From the NCBI RefSeq assembly GCF_021531255.1, contig NZ_JAFBIO010000001.1, forward strand, positions 124,001 through 188,000: a stretch of DNA of 64,000 nucleotides, given 5' to 3'. A model generated the notes under the pieces. It saw nothing but the letters and a program-made list of their open reading frames with translations, was not told the DNA's origin and ran no database searches. The position numbers and the translations under genes are program-made. Each line of letters begins with the position of its first letter. The stretch's first letter is position 1. The DNA comes from Allofournierella massiliensis. Its GTDB lineage: Bacteria > Bacillota > Clostridia > Oscillospirales > Ruminococcaceae. Below are positions 38,663 to 45,906 of this stretch, in pieces.

Positions 38663-38938
38663 ATGTACGAAGACATTACTTTAGTTTGCAAAGACTGCGG
38701 TCAGGAATTCGTTTTCACCGCCGGCGAGCAGGAGTTCTACGCCAGCCGTGGCTTTGAGAACCAGCCCCAGCGCTGCAAGGCCTGCCGTGACGCCCGCAAG
38801 AACGCTACTCGCGGCGAGCGCCAGATGTACGAGGCTACCTGCGCCGCCTGCGGCAAGGTTGCCCGCGTTCCCTTCCAGCCCCGCGAGGATCGTCCTGTGT
38901 ACTGCAGCGACTGCTTCGCCAAGATGAAGAACCAGTAA
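38663..38938 (+). CDS. Double zinc-ribbon protein
   Basis: A 91-residue protein with two pairs of zinc-finger cysteines: CKDCGQEFVF...CKACRDARK and CAACGKVARVPFQ...YCSDC. It matches the small zf-trcl/CxxC-type proteins common in Clostridia; function unknown, possibly nucleic-acid binding. The ATG at 38663 follows TGAGGAGA. It lies 154 bp after the sigma gene with no clear terminator between; TATAAC at about 38547 could be a weak -10. Codon use (many GCC/CGC, TAC) suggests high expression. Confidence 0.83.
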   Translation: MYEDITLVCKDCGQEFVFTAGEQEFYASRGFENQPQRCKACRDARKNATRGERQMYEATCAACGKVARVPFQPREDRPVYCSDCFAKMKNQ

Positions 38939-38952
38939 GCTTTGACCTTTGC

Positions 38953-38985
38953 AGAGCGCCTTCCCGCAGGGAGGGCGCTCTTTTT
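38953..38985 (+). terminator. Terminator after the zinc-ribbon gene
   Basis: AGAGCGCCTTCCC pairs with GGGAGGGCGCTCT around GCA, followed by TTTTG. Confidence 0.9.
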
Positions 38986-38998
38986 GTTGCGGCTTTGC

Positions 38999-39027
38999 TT
39001 GTCTGCCGGGCAGTGCGCGGGTATAAT
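38999..39027 (+). promoter_or_regulatory. Promoter for the ArsP_2-type transporter operon
   Basis: TTGTCT at 38999-39004, a 17-bp spacer and a perfect TATAAT at 39022-39027. Confidence 0.72.
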
Positions 39028-39061
39028 AAAAAGAAAATCTTTGGGAAATCGAGTAAGTGAT

Positions 39062-39928
39062 ATGGAACTTTTATGGGAAGCAGGGTTGGACGCTCTGCTG
39101 GACAGCCTGAAAATGCTGCCCTTTTTGTATCTGGCCTATTGGCTGATTGAGGCGGTGGAACGGAGCCATGGCGCCCGGATCGAGCGAATCCTGGCGCAGG
39201 GAGGCAAATGGGGGTTCCTGGCCGGTGGAGTGCTGGGATGCCTGCCCCAGTGCGGGTTTTCTGCCATGGCCGCCAATCTCTATGCCAGCCGGGTGATCAG
39301 CCTGGGCACCCTGATGGCGGTGTTTGTGGCCACCTCCGACGAGGCGGTGCCCATGCTGCTGAGCATGCCCCAGTATTGGCCCCAGCTGCTTGCGTTGTTG
39401 GGGCTTAAGCTGGTGTTTGCGCTGGCGGCCGGCTTTTTGCTGGATATGGTATTGAGCCGGGTATTGCCTGCCTCCCTGCGGGGTGGGTATAAAGGCCGGG
39501 CGGAGGAAGTGGACTGCTTTGGCGAACATGGGGAAGAGAAAAATATCTGGCTGGCAGCTCTACAGCACACCCTTCAGATCTTTTTCTTTATTCTGCTGTT
39601 TAGTTTTGGGATTGGTTTGGTGGTGGCCCTGGTGGGCGAGGATGCCATTGGCAGTTTCCTGCTGAGCATGGGAGCTTTCAGGCCTCTGGCGGCGGCCCTG
39701 ATCGGGCTGGTGCCCAACTGCGCGGCCAGTGTATTGCTCACCCAGCTGTACCTGACCGGGGCTCTGCCCTTCAGCAGCGCAGTGGCGGGGCTCTGCTCCG
39801 GTGCCGGGGTGGGGCTGGCGGTTTTGTTCCGAACTAACCGGAATCTCCGGCAGAATTTGTTTATTGCGGCGCAGCTGTGGGGGCTGGGCGCGTTGATCGG
39901 GCTAATCCTGCAGGAGATCGGATTGTAA
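39062..39928 (+). CDS. ArsP_2-type putative metal transporter (10-TM exporter family)
   Basis: Membrane protein of 288 residues with about ten hydrophobic helices and two inverted-repeat-like signatures: GGVLGCLPQCGFSAMAANLY in the first half and ALIGLVPNCAASVLLTQLYL in the second. These PQCG / PNCA motifs are typical of the putative manganese or heavy-metal exporter family (PF11449). TSDEAVPMLLS adds charged residues in a membrane region. A short cytoplasmic loop sits between the halves (residues about 140-165). The substrate is not known. Weak RBS; start chosen by protein alignment and promoter distance. Confidence 0.82.
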   Translation: MELLWEAGLDALLDSLKMLPFLYLAYWLIEAVERSHGARIERILAQGGKWGFLAGGVLGCLPQCGFSAMAANLYASRVISLGTLMAVFVATSDEAVPMLLSMPQYWPQLLALLGLKLVFALAAGFLLDMVLSRVLPASLRGGYKGRAEEVDCFGEHGEEKNIWLAALQHTLQIFFFILLFSFGIGLVVALVGEDAIGSFLLSMGAFRPLAAALIGLVPNCAASVLLTQLYLTGALPFSSAVAGLCSGAGVGLAVLFRTNRNLRQNLFIAAQLWGLGALIGLILQEIGL

Positions 39929-39947
39929 AAAGAGCGAGGAGAGAACG

Positions 39948-40745
39948 ATGGATTATAAGATGATGGTGCTGGATATAGACGGCACCCTGATGCGAAAAGG
40001 ATACCCCCAGGTCACCGATCGGGTGGCAAAAGCGGTCAAAGCGCTGCAGAAAAAGGGCGTGATCGTGGCAGTGGCCACAGGGCGTACTTATTTTGCCATG
40101 TCCGGAGGAATTCTGAATGGCATCCGACCGGATTATGCCATCTGCTCCAACGGCGCTCAGGTGCTGGACCAAAAAGGAAATGTGCTGGCCAGCCGCACCA
40201 TGACCCCCGAGGAAATGTATGCCCTGGTGGATTACTGCGAAGATTATGACGATGCCCTCTGTTTTTGTTTCGAGGATGGCTACTATGCCTATGTGGGCTA
40301 TGAGACCATCCGGCAGTTCTATCAAACCGCCACCGGCCACGGGGAACATGTGAAAGACGGGGAGGATCAGAACCGGCACCTGAAAAGTATGCCGCTGGCC
40401 GCCTTCTGCTGTATGCCGCCCCAGCGGGTGGAGGGGTTCCGGGAAAAATACGGCTACCTGGGCCTGCAGTTCATGCCCTATGCGGTGGGGCGGTACGATG
40501 TGGTGCAGCAGGGATTGGACAAGGCGGTAGGGCTGTCGGCCTTGTTGGAAAAGCTGGAAATGAAGCCGGAAGAAGTGGTTGCAGTGGGGGATAACCAGAA
40601 CGACCTGGCCATGATCCGCCTGGCGGGGCTGGGAGTCTGCATGGAAAACGGGGATGAGGAAGTCAAACGCCAGGCCGACCGGCTGGCCCCTGCCTGTGAC
40701 AAAGACGGCGTGGCACTGCTGATCGAAGAATTGTTCGGGAAATAA
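39948..40745 (+). CDS. HAD-superfamily Cof-type phosphatase
   Basis: Cytoplasmic phosphatase of 265 residues with HAD motif I MMVLDIDGTLMRKG, motif II AVATGRTYF, the conserved CSNGAQVLD, a cap domain and motif IV VVAVGDNQNDLAMIRLAGLG. Cof-type enzymes usually dephosphorylate sugar phosphates, FMN or PLP; specificity cannot be inferred. The start follows CGAGGAGAG, 19 bases after the transporter, with which it is probably cotranscribed. Confidence 0.93.
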   Translation: MDYKMMVLDIDGTLMRKGYPQVTDRVAKAVKALQKKGVIVAVATGRTYFAMSGGILNGIRPDYAICSNGAQVLDQKGNVLASRTMTPEEMYALVDYCEDYDDALCFCFEDGYYAYVGYETIRQFYQTATGHGEHVKDGEDQNRHLKSMPLAAFCCMPPQRVEGFREKYGYLGLQFMPYAVGRYDVVQQGLDKAVGLSALLEKLEMKPEEVVAVGDNQNDLAMIRLAGLGVCMENGDEEVKRQADRLAPACDKDGVALLIEELFGK

Positions 40746-40755
40746 AGGAGAAAAC

Positions 40756-41277
40756 ATGGCAGAAAGATCGGATTTCCCGGCGGAGTTCTATGGCTTTGAG
40801 CCGGTGTGGGGGAGGGATTCCCGGGCACTGATTCTGGGTACCTGGCCCAGCCCTAAAAGCCGGGCCCAGGGGTTTTATTACGGCCATCCCCAAAACCGGT
40901 TTTGGCCCCTTCTGGCCCGGCTCACCGGTAATGAGCGCCCGGTGACCATTGAGGAGAAGAAGAGGCTGATCCTGAATAGCGGCCTTGCGTTGTGGGATAC
41001 CCTGGCCCATTGCACCATTGTGGGGGCCAGAGATGAGACCATAGAAGACCCGGTACCCAACGATATTGCGGGGCTTCTGGCCCGAGCCCCGGTGGAGGCC
41101 ATTTTCTGCAACGGGGCGGCGGCCTGGAAGTTCTATGAAAAATTTGCCCGCCCCCTTACCGGCATAAAGGCAGTGAAACTGCCCAGCACCAGCCCGGCCA
41201 ATGCAGCCTGGAGCCTGGACCGGCTGCAGGAGGCCTGGGGGCAGGCCCTGGGCCCCTATCTTGTAAAGAAACCATGA
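40756..41277 (+). CDS. Hypoxanthine-DNA (DNA-deoxyinosine) glycosylase, UDG family 6
   Basis: Base-excision repair enzyme of 173 residues. LILGTWPSPKSRAQGFYYGH followed by PQNRFWPLLARL forms the active-site region of the HDG branch of the uracil-DNA glycosylase superfamily, and LPSTSPANAAW is the C-terminal loop motif. LWDTLAHCTIVGARDETIED and NDIAGLL complete the family pattern. It would remove deaminated adenine from DNA. The start follows AAAGGAGA, 10 bases after the HAD gene, so the three genes from 39062 form an operon. Confidence 0.9.
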   Translation: MAERSDFPAEFYGFEPVWGRDSRALILGTWPSPKSRAQGFYYGHPQNRFWPLLARLTGNERPVTIEEKKRLILNSGLALWDTLAHCTIVGARDETIEDPVPNDIAGLLARAPVEAIFCNGAAAWKFYEKFARPLTGIKAVKLPSTSPANAAWSLDRLQEAWGQALGPYLVKKP

Positions 41278-41293
41278 ACAGTCCTGCCTTTCC

Positions 41294-41322
41294 TTGCTTT
41301 TTGCAGGGCAAGGGGGTACAAT
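41294..41322 (+). promoter_or_regulatory. Promoter for the xpaC-telA operon
   Basis: TTGCTT at 41294-41299, a 17-bp spacer and TACAAT at 41317-41322, about 66 bases before the first start. Confidence 0.6.
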
Positions 41323-41388
41323 GAAAATGCGTTTAAAAAGATAAAAACACAGGCCCAAAATGATTTGAAAAAGAAGGAGAACCCTGCT

Positions 41389-42015
41389 TTGAGTCGTTGG
41401 ATCGAAAAAAAGGAAAACCCGGTCCTGCCGGTATATTTTGTGGGGATCATCTGGCTGATATGCGGCCTGATCCTGCCGATTTATAAGCTCTGGGCGTTGA
41501 TCCTGACCGCTCTGCTCAGCGCGGCGGGATATGGCTTGGGCAAGATCCTTTGCCCCAAGCGCCTGAAACGGGTGGAACAGGACTTCATGACCGGCAGCGA
41601 GGATGCAGACGAAATGCTGCGCACCATAGACGAGCTGCTGAAAAAGCTGAAGGAACTGAATGACGCCATTCCGGACGACGAACTCAGCGCTGCCATCACC
41701 CGAATGGAAAAGGCCGGCGCGGGCATTCTCAGCGAGGTGGAGAGCCACCCGGAAAAAGCCCGGCAGATCCGCCGCTTTACAAACTATTATCTGCCCGACG
41801 CGGTGAAGATCCTTACCGCCTATGCGGAACTGGAAAAGCGGGGCGTGTCGGGCGAAAATGCCGATACCGTGCGCCGGCAGGTGGCCGACAATGCTGCCTC
41901 CATTGCAAAGGCTTTTGAAAATCATCTGGACAGCCTGTTTGAGGGGGAGGCGCTGGATATCAGCACCGACCTGGAAGTATTGCAGAACTTTTTGAAAGGA
42001 CAGGGGCTGAACTGA
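41389..42015 (+). CDS. XpaC-like protein (5-bromo-4-chloroindolyl phosphate hydrolysis family)
   Basis: A 208-residue protein with two N-terminal membrane helices (VYFVGIIWLICGLILPIYKL and WALILTALLSAAGYGLG) and a helical cytoplasmic domain (about 65-208) containing QIRRFTNYYLPDAVKILTAY, the diagnostic XpaC segment. XpaC proteins are routinely encoded before TelA; the name comes from an old indicator phenotype and the real role is unknown, probably membrane stress. I chose the TTG at 41389 since AAGGAGA is 8 bases upstream; a TTG at 41365 has none. Confidence 0.85.
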   Translation: MSRWIEKKENPVLPVYFVGIIWLICGLILPIYKLWALILTALLSAAGYGLGKILCPKRLKRVEQDFMTGSEDADEMLRTIDELLKKLKELNDAIPDDELSAAITRMEKAGAGILSEVESHPEKARQIRRFTNYYLPDAVKILTAYAELEKRGVSGENADTVRRQVADNAASIAKAFENHLDSLFEGEALDISTDLEVLQNFLKGQGLN

Positions 42016-42067
42016 GCCCGGTTCATACGGGAAAGCGGACCCGGATAAGAAAGGAAGGTATTTTCAC

Positions 42068-43216
42068 ATGGACGAACTGAATCTGACCCCCAGCCTGACC
42101 CTGGACGCGGAGCCCAGCGCTCCCACCCTGACACTGGAGCCGGAAAAGGAAGAAGAAGCGCCTCAGGCCAAGCCGGTTTCGGTGGAAGAAACTCCGCTGA
42201 GCCCGGAAGAGCAGAAGATGGTGGACGATTTTTCGGAAAAAATTGATATCACCAATTCCCAGCAGGTGCTGCAGTACGGTGCGGCCTGCCAGAAAAAGAT
42301 CGGCGATTTCAGCGACGCGGCTCTTTCCAAGGTGCGCACCAAGGATATGGGCGAGGTGGGCGGCATGCTCACCGATCTGGTGAGCGAGCTGAAGGGCTTT
42401 GACGCCAATGCCCAGCCCCAGAAGGGCCTGTTCGGCTTTTTCAAAAGGGCCGGCCAGCAGATTGATGACCTGAAGCTGCGCTACAGCAAGGTCGAGACCA
42501 ATGTGGAAAAGATCGAGGGCATGCTGGAAAATCATCAGGTACAGCTTCTGAAAGATGTGGCCATGCTGGACAAGATGTATGAGATGAACATGGCCTATTT
42601 CAAGGAACTGAGCATGTATATCCTGGCCGGCAAGAAAAAGCTGGAAAAGGTGCGTGCCGAGGACCTGGCCCAGGCCCAGGCCAAAGCCCAGGCCAGCGGC
42701 CTGCCCGAGGATGCCCAGCGCGCCCGGGATCTGGAGGATATGTGCGTCCGGTTTGAAAAGAAGTTGTATGATCTGCAGCTTACCCGCACCATCTCGATCC
42801 AGATGGCGCCGCAGATCCGCCTGATCCAGAACAACGACACCCTGATGGCGGAAAAGATCCAGACCACCATTGTGAATACCATTCCCCTGTGGAAAAACCA
42901 GATGGTGCTGGCCCTGGGTCTGGCCCACAGCCAGCAGGCCATGGAGGCCCAGCGGGCGGTGTCGGATATGACCAACGACCTGCTGAAGAAGAATGCTGCC
43001 GCCCTCAAGCAGGGTACCATTGATGTGGCCAAGGAGAGCGAGCGGGGCATTGTGGATATTGAGACCCTGCAGCAGACCAACCGCAGCCTGATCGAGACGC
43101 TGGATGAGCTGAACAAGATCCAGACCGAGGGCCGCCAGAAGCGGGCTGCCGCCGAGGCGGAGCTGGGCCGCATTGAGGGAGAGCTGAAGGACAAATTGAT
43201 GGAGATCCGCAAATAA
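42068..43216 (+). CDS. telA: TelA-like toxic anion resistance protein
   Basis: Cytoplasmic, mostly helical protein of 382 residues of the TelA/KlaA family, linked to tellurite and antimicrobial tolerance and to cell-envelope stress. After an acidic N-terminus (residues 1-45) come GLFGFFKRAGQQIDDLKLRY, VEKIEGMLENHQVQLLKDVA, QIRLIQNNDTLMAEKIQTTI and IPLWKNQMVLALGL, all typical. RBS AAGGAAGG. It lies 52 bases after xpaC and touches the next gene, forming a four-gene operon. Confidence 0.93.
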   Translation: MDELNLTPSLTLDAEPSAPTLTLEPEKEEEAPQAKPVSVEETPLSPEEQKMVDDFSEKIDITNSQQVLQYGAACQKKIGDFSDAALSKVRTKDMGEVGGMLTDLVSELKGFDANAQPQKGLFGFFKRAGQQIDDLKLRYSKVETNVEKIEGMLENHQVQLLKDVAMLDKMYEMNMAYFKELSMYILAGKKKLEKVRAEDLAQAQAKAQASGLPEDAQRARDLEDMCVRFEKKLYDLQLTRTISIQMAPQIRLIQNNDTLMAEKIQTTIVNTIPLWKNQMVLALGLAHSQQAMEAQRAVSDMTNDLLKKNAAALKQGTIDVAKESERGIVDIETLQQTNRSLIETLDELNKIQTEGRQKRAAAEAELGRIEGELKDKLMEIRK

Positions 43217-43900
43217 ATGATGGAAACATTCAAGGCATATGAAACGCCCACCGGGCCCCAGCTGGAGGTGCTGGGCCAGGCGGAAAGCCGTCTGCCAGCC
43301 CCCTTGAAAAAACGGGGCACCGCCTGGGCGGCAGCGCTGGCCCTGGCCCTGGTTTCGGTGCTGCTGGTGGGCGGGCTGAAGCTGAAGGGGCAGTATAATT
43401 CGGTGCTGCAGATGTACGAGAGCGGGCGGGATGCGGACGGCTACCCCTACAATATCTCTGCCTGCCTGCAGACCAGTCAGGATACTGCCGCCAACATCAT
43501 CACGGTGGCCGGGCAGCTGCTGGATAAGGATGACGCCAGCCTGCAGAGTGCCCGCCAGGCTCTGGAAGAGCTGGAAGAGAGTCGGGAAACCGGCGGCCCT
43601 TCGGCCCAGTATCAGGCCAACAGCGCCCTGAAACAGTCGGTGGACCTGCTGTATCAGAACCTGCAATTGGGCAGGGAAGATGCAGGGGAGGATGCCAGCC
43701 TGTACGACAGCCTGCAGACCCAGTGGAGTGCTTTCCTGGACAGCCAGGATCAGATGAGCCATATTGCCGATGATCCCCGCATTGAAGGCCAGAAAGCCTA
43801 TAATGATGCGGCGGGAGAGTATAATGAGGCGGCGGCCTCCATCCCGGCCCGCTGGCTGGCTGCTGTGTGGGGCTGCGGAGAAGTGGAGCTTTTTGCATGA
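43217..43900 (+). CDS. Divergent LemA-like membrane protein
   Basis: A 227-residue protein with one transmembrane helix (about 36-53, WAAALALALVSVLLVGGLKL) and a helical extracytoplasmic or cytoplasmic domain. The end, AYNDAAGEYNEAAASIPARW followed by a hydrophobic segment and ELF, parallels the LemA signature YNxxVxxYNxxxxxFP...F. The four-helix body is very divergent from canonical LemA, so the call is moderate. Two adjacent ATGs (43217, 43220) begin right at the telA stop. It overlaps the TPM gene by 4 bases (ATGA), supporting functional linkage, as LemA and TPM proteins are frequent neighbours. Confidence 0.65.
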   Translation: MMETFKAYETPTGPQLEVLGQAESRLPAPLKKRGTAWAAALALALVSVLLVGGLKLKGQYNSVLQMYESGRDADGYPYNISACLQTSQDTAANIITVAGQLLDKDDASLQSARQALEELEESRETGGPSAQYQANSALKQSVDLLYQNLQLGREDAGEDASLYDSLQTQWSAFLDSQDQMSHIADDPRIEGQKAYNDAAGEYNEAAASIPARWLAAVWGCGEVELFA

Positions 43901-44895
43901 AATACAACAGAAAAAAAGCAGGAGCTCTGCTTTGCACCCTGGGCCTGATTCTGGCGCTGGGGACAGGATGCTCCGCAAAAAATTCTCAGAGCGGAGAAGC
44001 CCGGGGAATTCCCGCCGCGCCCACGGACAGCTGTGTGCTGGATGAGGCGAATATCCTGGATGAAGAAACCGAAAAATTTGTCAATCAGAAAACCCAGGCC
44101 CTGGATGCTGCCAGTGGGGCTCAGATCGCCGTACTCACGGTGGAGTATACCGGCAGTTTGTCTACGGAAGAATATGCTTTGACTGTGGGCAACAACTGGG
44201 GCGTAGGCGATAAGGATAAGGACAACGGCATTGTGCTGTTGTTGGTGCCCGGCGCGGATGATTATTGGTGTTTGCAGGGCAAGGGGCTGGAAACCACCCT
44301 GCCCACCAGTACGCTCAGCCGCATTCTGCAGCAGCAGATGGAGCCCCAGTGGGTAAAGAAGGATTATGACACCGGCACCCGGCAGACCGTACAGGCCTTG
44401 TATGAGGAGTTGTGCTCCATTTATGGCATCGATCCGGATGAGGCGGAAGCGGCAGTAAGCGGAAGCTACAGCACCGGCTTCAACAGCAATACGGGCAGCT
44501 ATGTCTATCAGTACGGCAGTCCTGCAGGTTCGAGTGTATCCGGTATGGCAGGCGCCATGGCCCCGATGCTCTTCTTTGTGGTAATTGCGGTGGTGGTGAT
44601 CCTGCTGCTGATCCCCCGCGGGCCCCGCGGCGGCGGAGGCGGCGGCGGTGGTTCGCTGCTGCCCTGGCTGTTTTTGTTTGGCGGCGGCCCCCGCTGGGGT
44701 CCCCGTCCTCCTCGCCCGCCCCGTCCTCCCCGTGGCCCGGGCGGCTTTGGCGGCGGATTTGGTGGCGGAGGCTTCGGAGGAGGCTTCGGTTCCGGTCGAG
44801 GCGGCTTCGGCGGCGGTTTTGGCGGCGGAGGCGGCGGCTTCGGCGGTTTTGGGGGCGGCGGCTTCCATGGCGGCGGCGCAGGCCGCGGCAGGTGA
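43897..44895 (+). CDS. TPM-domain lipoprotein with glycine-rich tail
   Basis: A 332-residue lipoprotein: signal sequence with lipobox LALGTGC (Cys25), a TPM_phosphatase domain (about 45-175; CVLDEANILDEETEKFVNQK, GNNWGVGDKDKDNGIVLLL), one transmembrane helix (about 228-248) and a long low-complexity Gly/Pro/Arg/Phe tail of FGGGFGGGG repeats. This is the YgcG/YdcG-like layout found with LemA. The TPM domain may act as a phosphatase or protein-quality module at the membrane. The start is in an ATGA overlap with the LemA-like gene. Confidence 0.87.
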   Translation: MKYNRKKAGALLCTLGLILALGTGCSAKNSQSGEARGIPAAPTDSCVLDEANILDEETEKFVNQKTQALDAASGAQIAVLTVEYTGSLSTEEYALTVGNNWGVGDKDKDNGIVLLLVPGADDYWCLQGKGLETTLPTSTLSRILQQQMEPQWVKKDYDTGTRQTVQALYEELCSIYGIDPDEAEAAVSGSYSTGFNSNTGSYVYQYGSPAGSSVSGMAGAMAPMLFFVVIAVVVILLLIPRGPRGGGGGGGGSLLPWLFLFGGGPRWGPRPPRPPRPPRGPGGFGGGFGGGGFGGGFGSGRGGFGGGFGGGGGGFGGFGGGGFHGGGAGRGR

Positions 44896-44938
44896 AAACA
44901 CTTCCTGCCCACAGCCGGCCCCATACCCCTATACAAGC

Positions 44939-44980
44939 AAAAAAGAGGCTTTCCCCAAAAAGGGAAAGCCTCTTTTTTTA
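44939..44980. terminator. Bidirectional terminator between the TPM gene and rnpB
   Basis: AAAAAGAGGCTTTCCC pairs with GGGAAAGCCTCTTTTT around CAAAAA. T-runs exist on both strands, so it ends both the xpaC operon and the rnpB transcript. Confidence 0.92.
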
Positions 44981-45330
44981 CAGAAAAACGACCGGACCGT
45001 AAGCCGGGTTCTGTATTAAACGACGATCTTTCTCGACTTTGCGTCGCCGCAAAGCTCAAGCCATCTCCGGGACGCGCGGAGCAACGCATATGTCCCATAC
45101 GGATGTTGCTTCTGGTAGGGTTTACAGAGCCGCAAAGTTGCCAGTGCGCTGGTGAGCTCTTACCTCGCCTTTCCATCCTTACCGCGCCAGGCGCGGCGGT
45201 TTATTTCTGTTGCACTATCCCTGGGGTCACCCCCGGCTGCCGTTAGCAGTTACCATGCTCCTGTGAAGCCCGGACTTTCCTCAGGGCGGTCAAAGCCGCC
45301 CCGCCGCCGTATGTTCCGCTCGTTTTTCTG
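44981..45330 (-). ncRNA. rnpB: RNase P RNA
   Basis: Catalytic RNA of RNase P, about 350 bases, bacterial class A by length. The minus strand has GAGGAAAGTCCGGGCTTCAC near the 5' end, the P4-related ACAGAACCCGGCTTACGG near the 3' end and ATAGTGCAACAGAAATA in between. The ends pair as P1: CAGAAAAACGA at the 5' end with TCGTTTTTCTG at the 3' end, an 11-bp perfect helix that fixes both boundaries. Secondary structure beyond P1 was not folded in full. Confidence 0.95.
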
Positions 45331-45337
45331 CCAAGTC

Positions 45338-45366
45338 AGTATAGCACATTTCTTGCCGGAGGACAA
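45338..45366 (-). promoter_or_regulatory. Promoter for rnpB
   Basis: Minus-strand TTGTCC (45366-45361), 17-bp spacer, TATACT (45343-45338). The predicted start is within a base or two of the P1 5' end. Confidence 0.8.
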
Positions 45367-45407
45367 ATCTTTTTCTGTGCCCAAAAGTGAAAAAGCAGGA
45401 AAAAGGG

Positions 45408-45464
45408 TTGACAAGATGGGTCTATAGAGATAGACTGCAAGTGAAAGGTTTATTGAGATAGACC
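45408..45464 (+). promoter_or_regulatory. Promoter with two BlaI-type operators
   Basis: TTGACA at 45408-45413, a 17-bp spacer and TAGACT at 45431-45436. Two 18-bp inverted repeats follow one consensus: GGTCTATAGAGATAGACT (45419-45436), covering the spacer and -10, and GGTTTATTGAGATAGACC (45447-45464), over the initial transcribed region. Centres are 28 bp apart. The placement fits auto-repression by the BlaI-like protein encoded next. Confidence 0.75.
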
Positions 45465-45510
45465 AATTGCGGCTTTCAGAATTTTGAAATAAAGAAAGAA
45501 GGTGCAAGCG

Positions 45511-45906
45511 ATGCAGGAAAAAAGACAGGAAGAAAAAAAGCCTGCCCGGCTGGGAGAAAGTGAGTATCGGTTTGCCTGCCTTGTGTGGCAGAACGAACCG
45601 CTGGCCAGCGGCCAGCTGGTCAAGCTGGCCGCCCAGGAGATGGGCTGGAAAAAAAGCACTACATATACGGTGCTGCACAAGCTGATTGAAAAGGGAATCC
45701 TGTGCAATCAGGAGAGCCAGGTGACCAGCCTGGTGGGTCAGAGCGAGGTGCAGCGGTCGGAGAGCGCTGCTGTAGTGGATAAGACCTTTTTTGGCAGTCT
45801 GCCCGGCTTTGTGGCGGCTTTTCTGGATGGGAAAACCATCACCCCGGAAGAAGCCCGTCAGATCCGGCAGATGGTTGAGGCCTATGAGAAAGGAGAAAAG
45901 GGATGA
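45511..45906 (+). CDS. BlaI/MecI-family repressor
   Basis: Winged-helix repressor of 131 residues. RLGESEYRFACLVWQNEPLA then VKLAAQEMGWKKSTTYTVLHKL is the BlaI/MecI DNA-binding domain, followed by a short C-terminal dimerisation helix (PEEARQIRQMVEAY). In known systems it is cleaved or displaced when the membrane protease partner senses a signal. The ATG at 45511 has AAGAAGG upstream. It overlaps the M56 gene by 4 bases and is presumably autoregulated through the twin operators just upstream. Confidence 0.92.
   Translation: MQEKRQEEKKPARLGESEYRFACLVWQNEPLASGQLVKLAAQEMGWKKSTTYTVLHKLIEKGILCNQESQVTSLVGQSEVQRSESAAVVDKTFFGSLPGFVAAFLDGKTITPEEARQIRQMVEAYEKGEKG

Noticed and set aside
44640-44890. 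Tandem DNA repeat in the TPM gene
   Set aside because: The GGC-rich repetition is explained by the FGGGFGGGG protein tail; codons vary, so it is not an independent repeat element.
44508-45176. Proline-rich minus-strand protein
   Set aside because: It is the antisense of the glycine-rich tail of the TPM protein and runs into rnpB.
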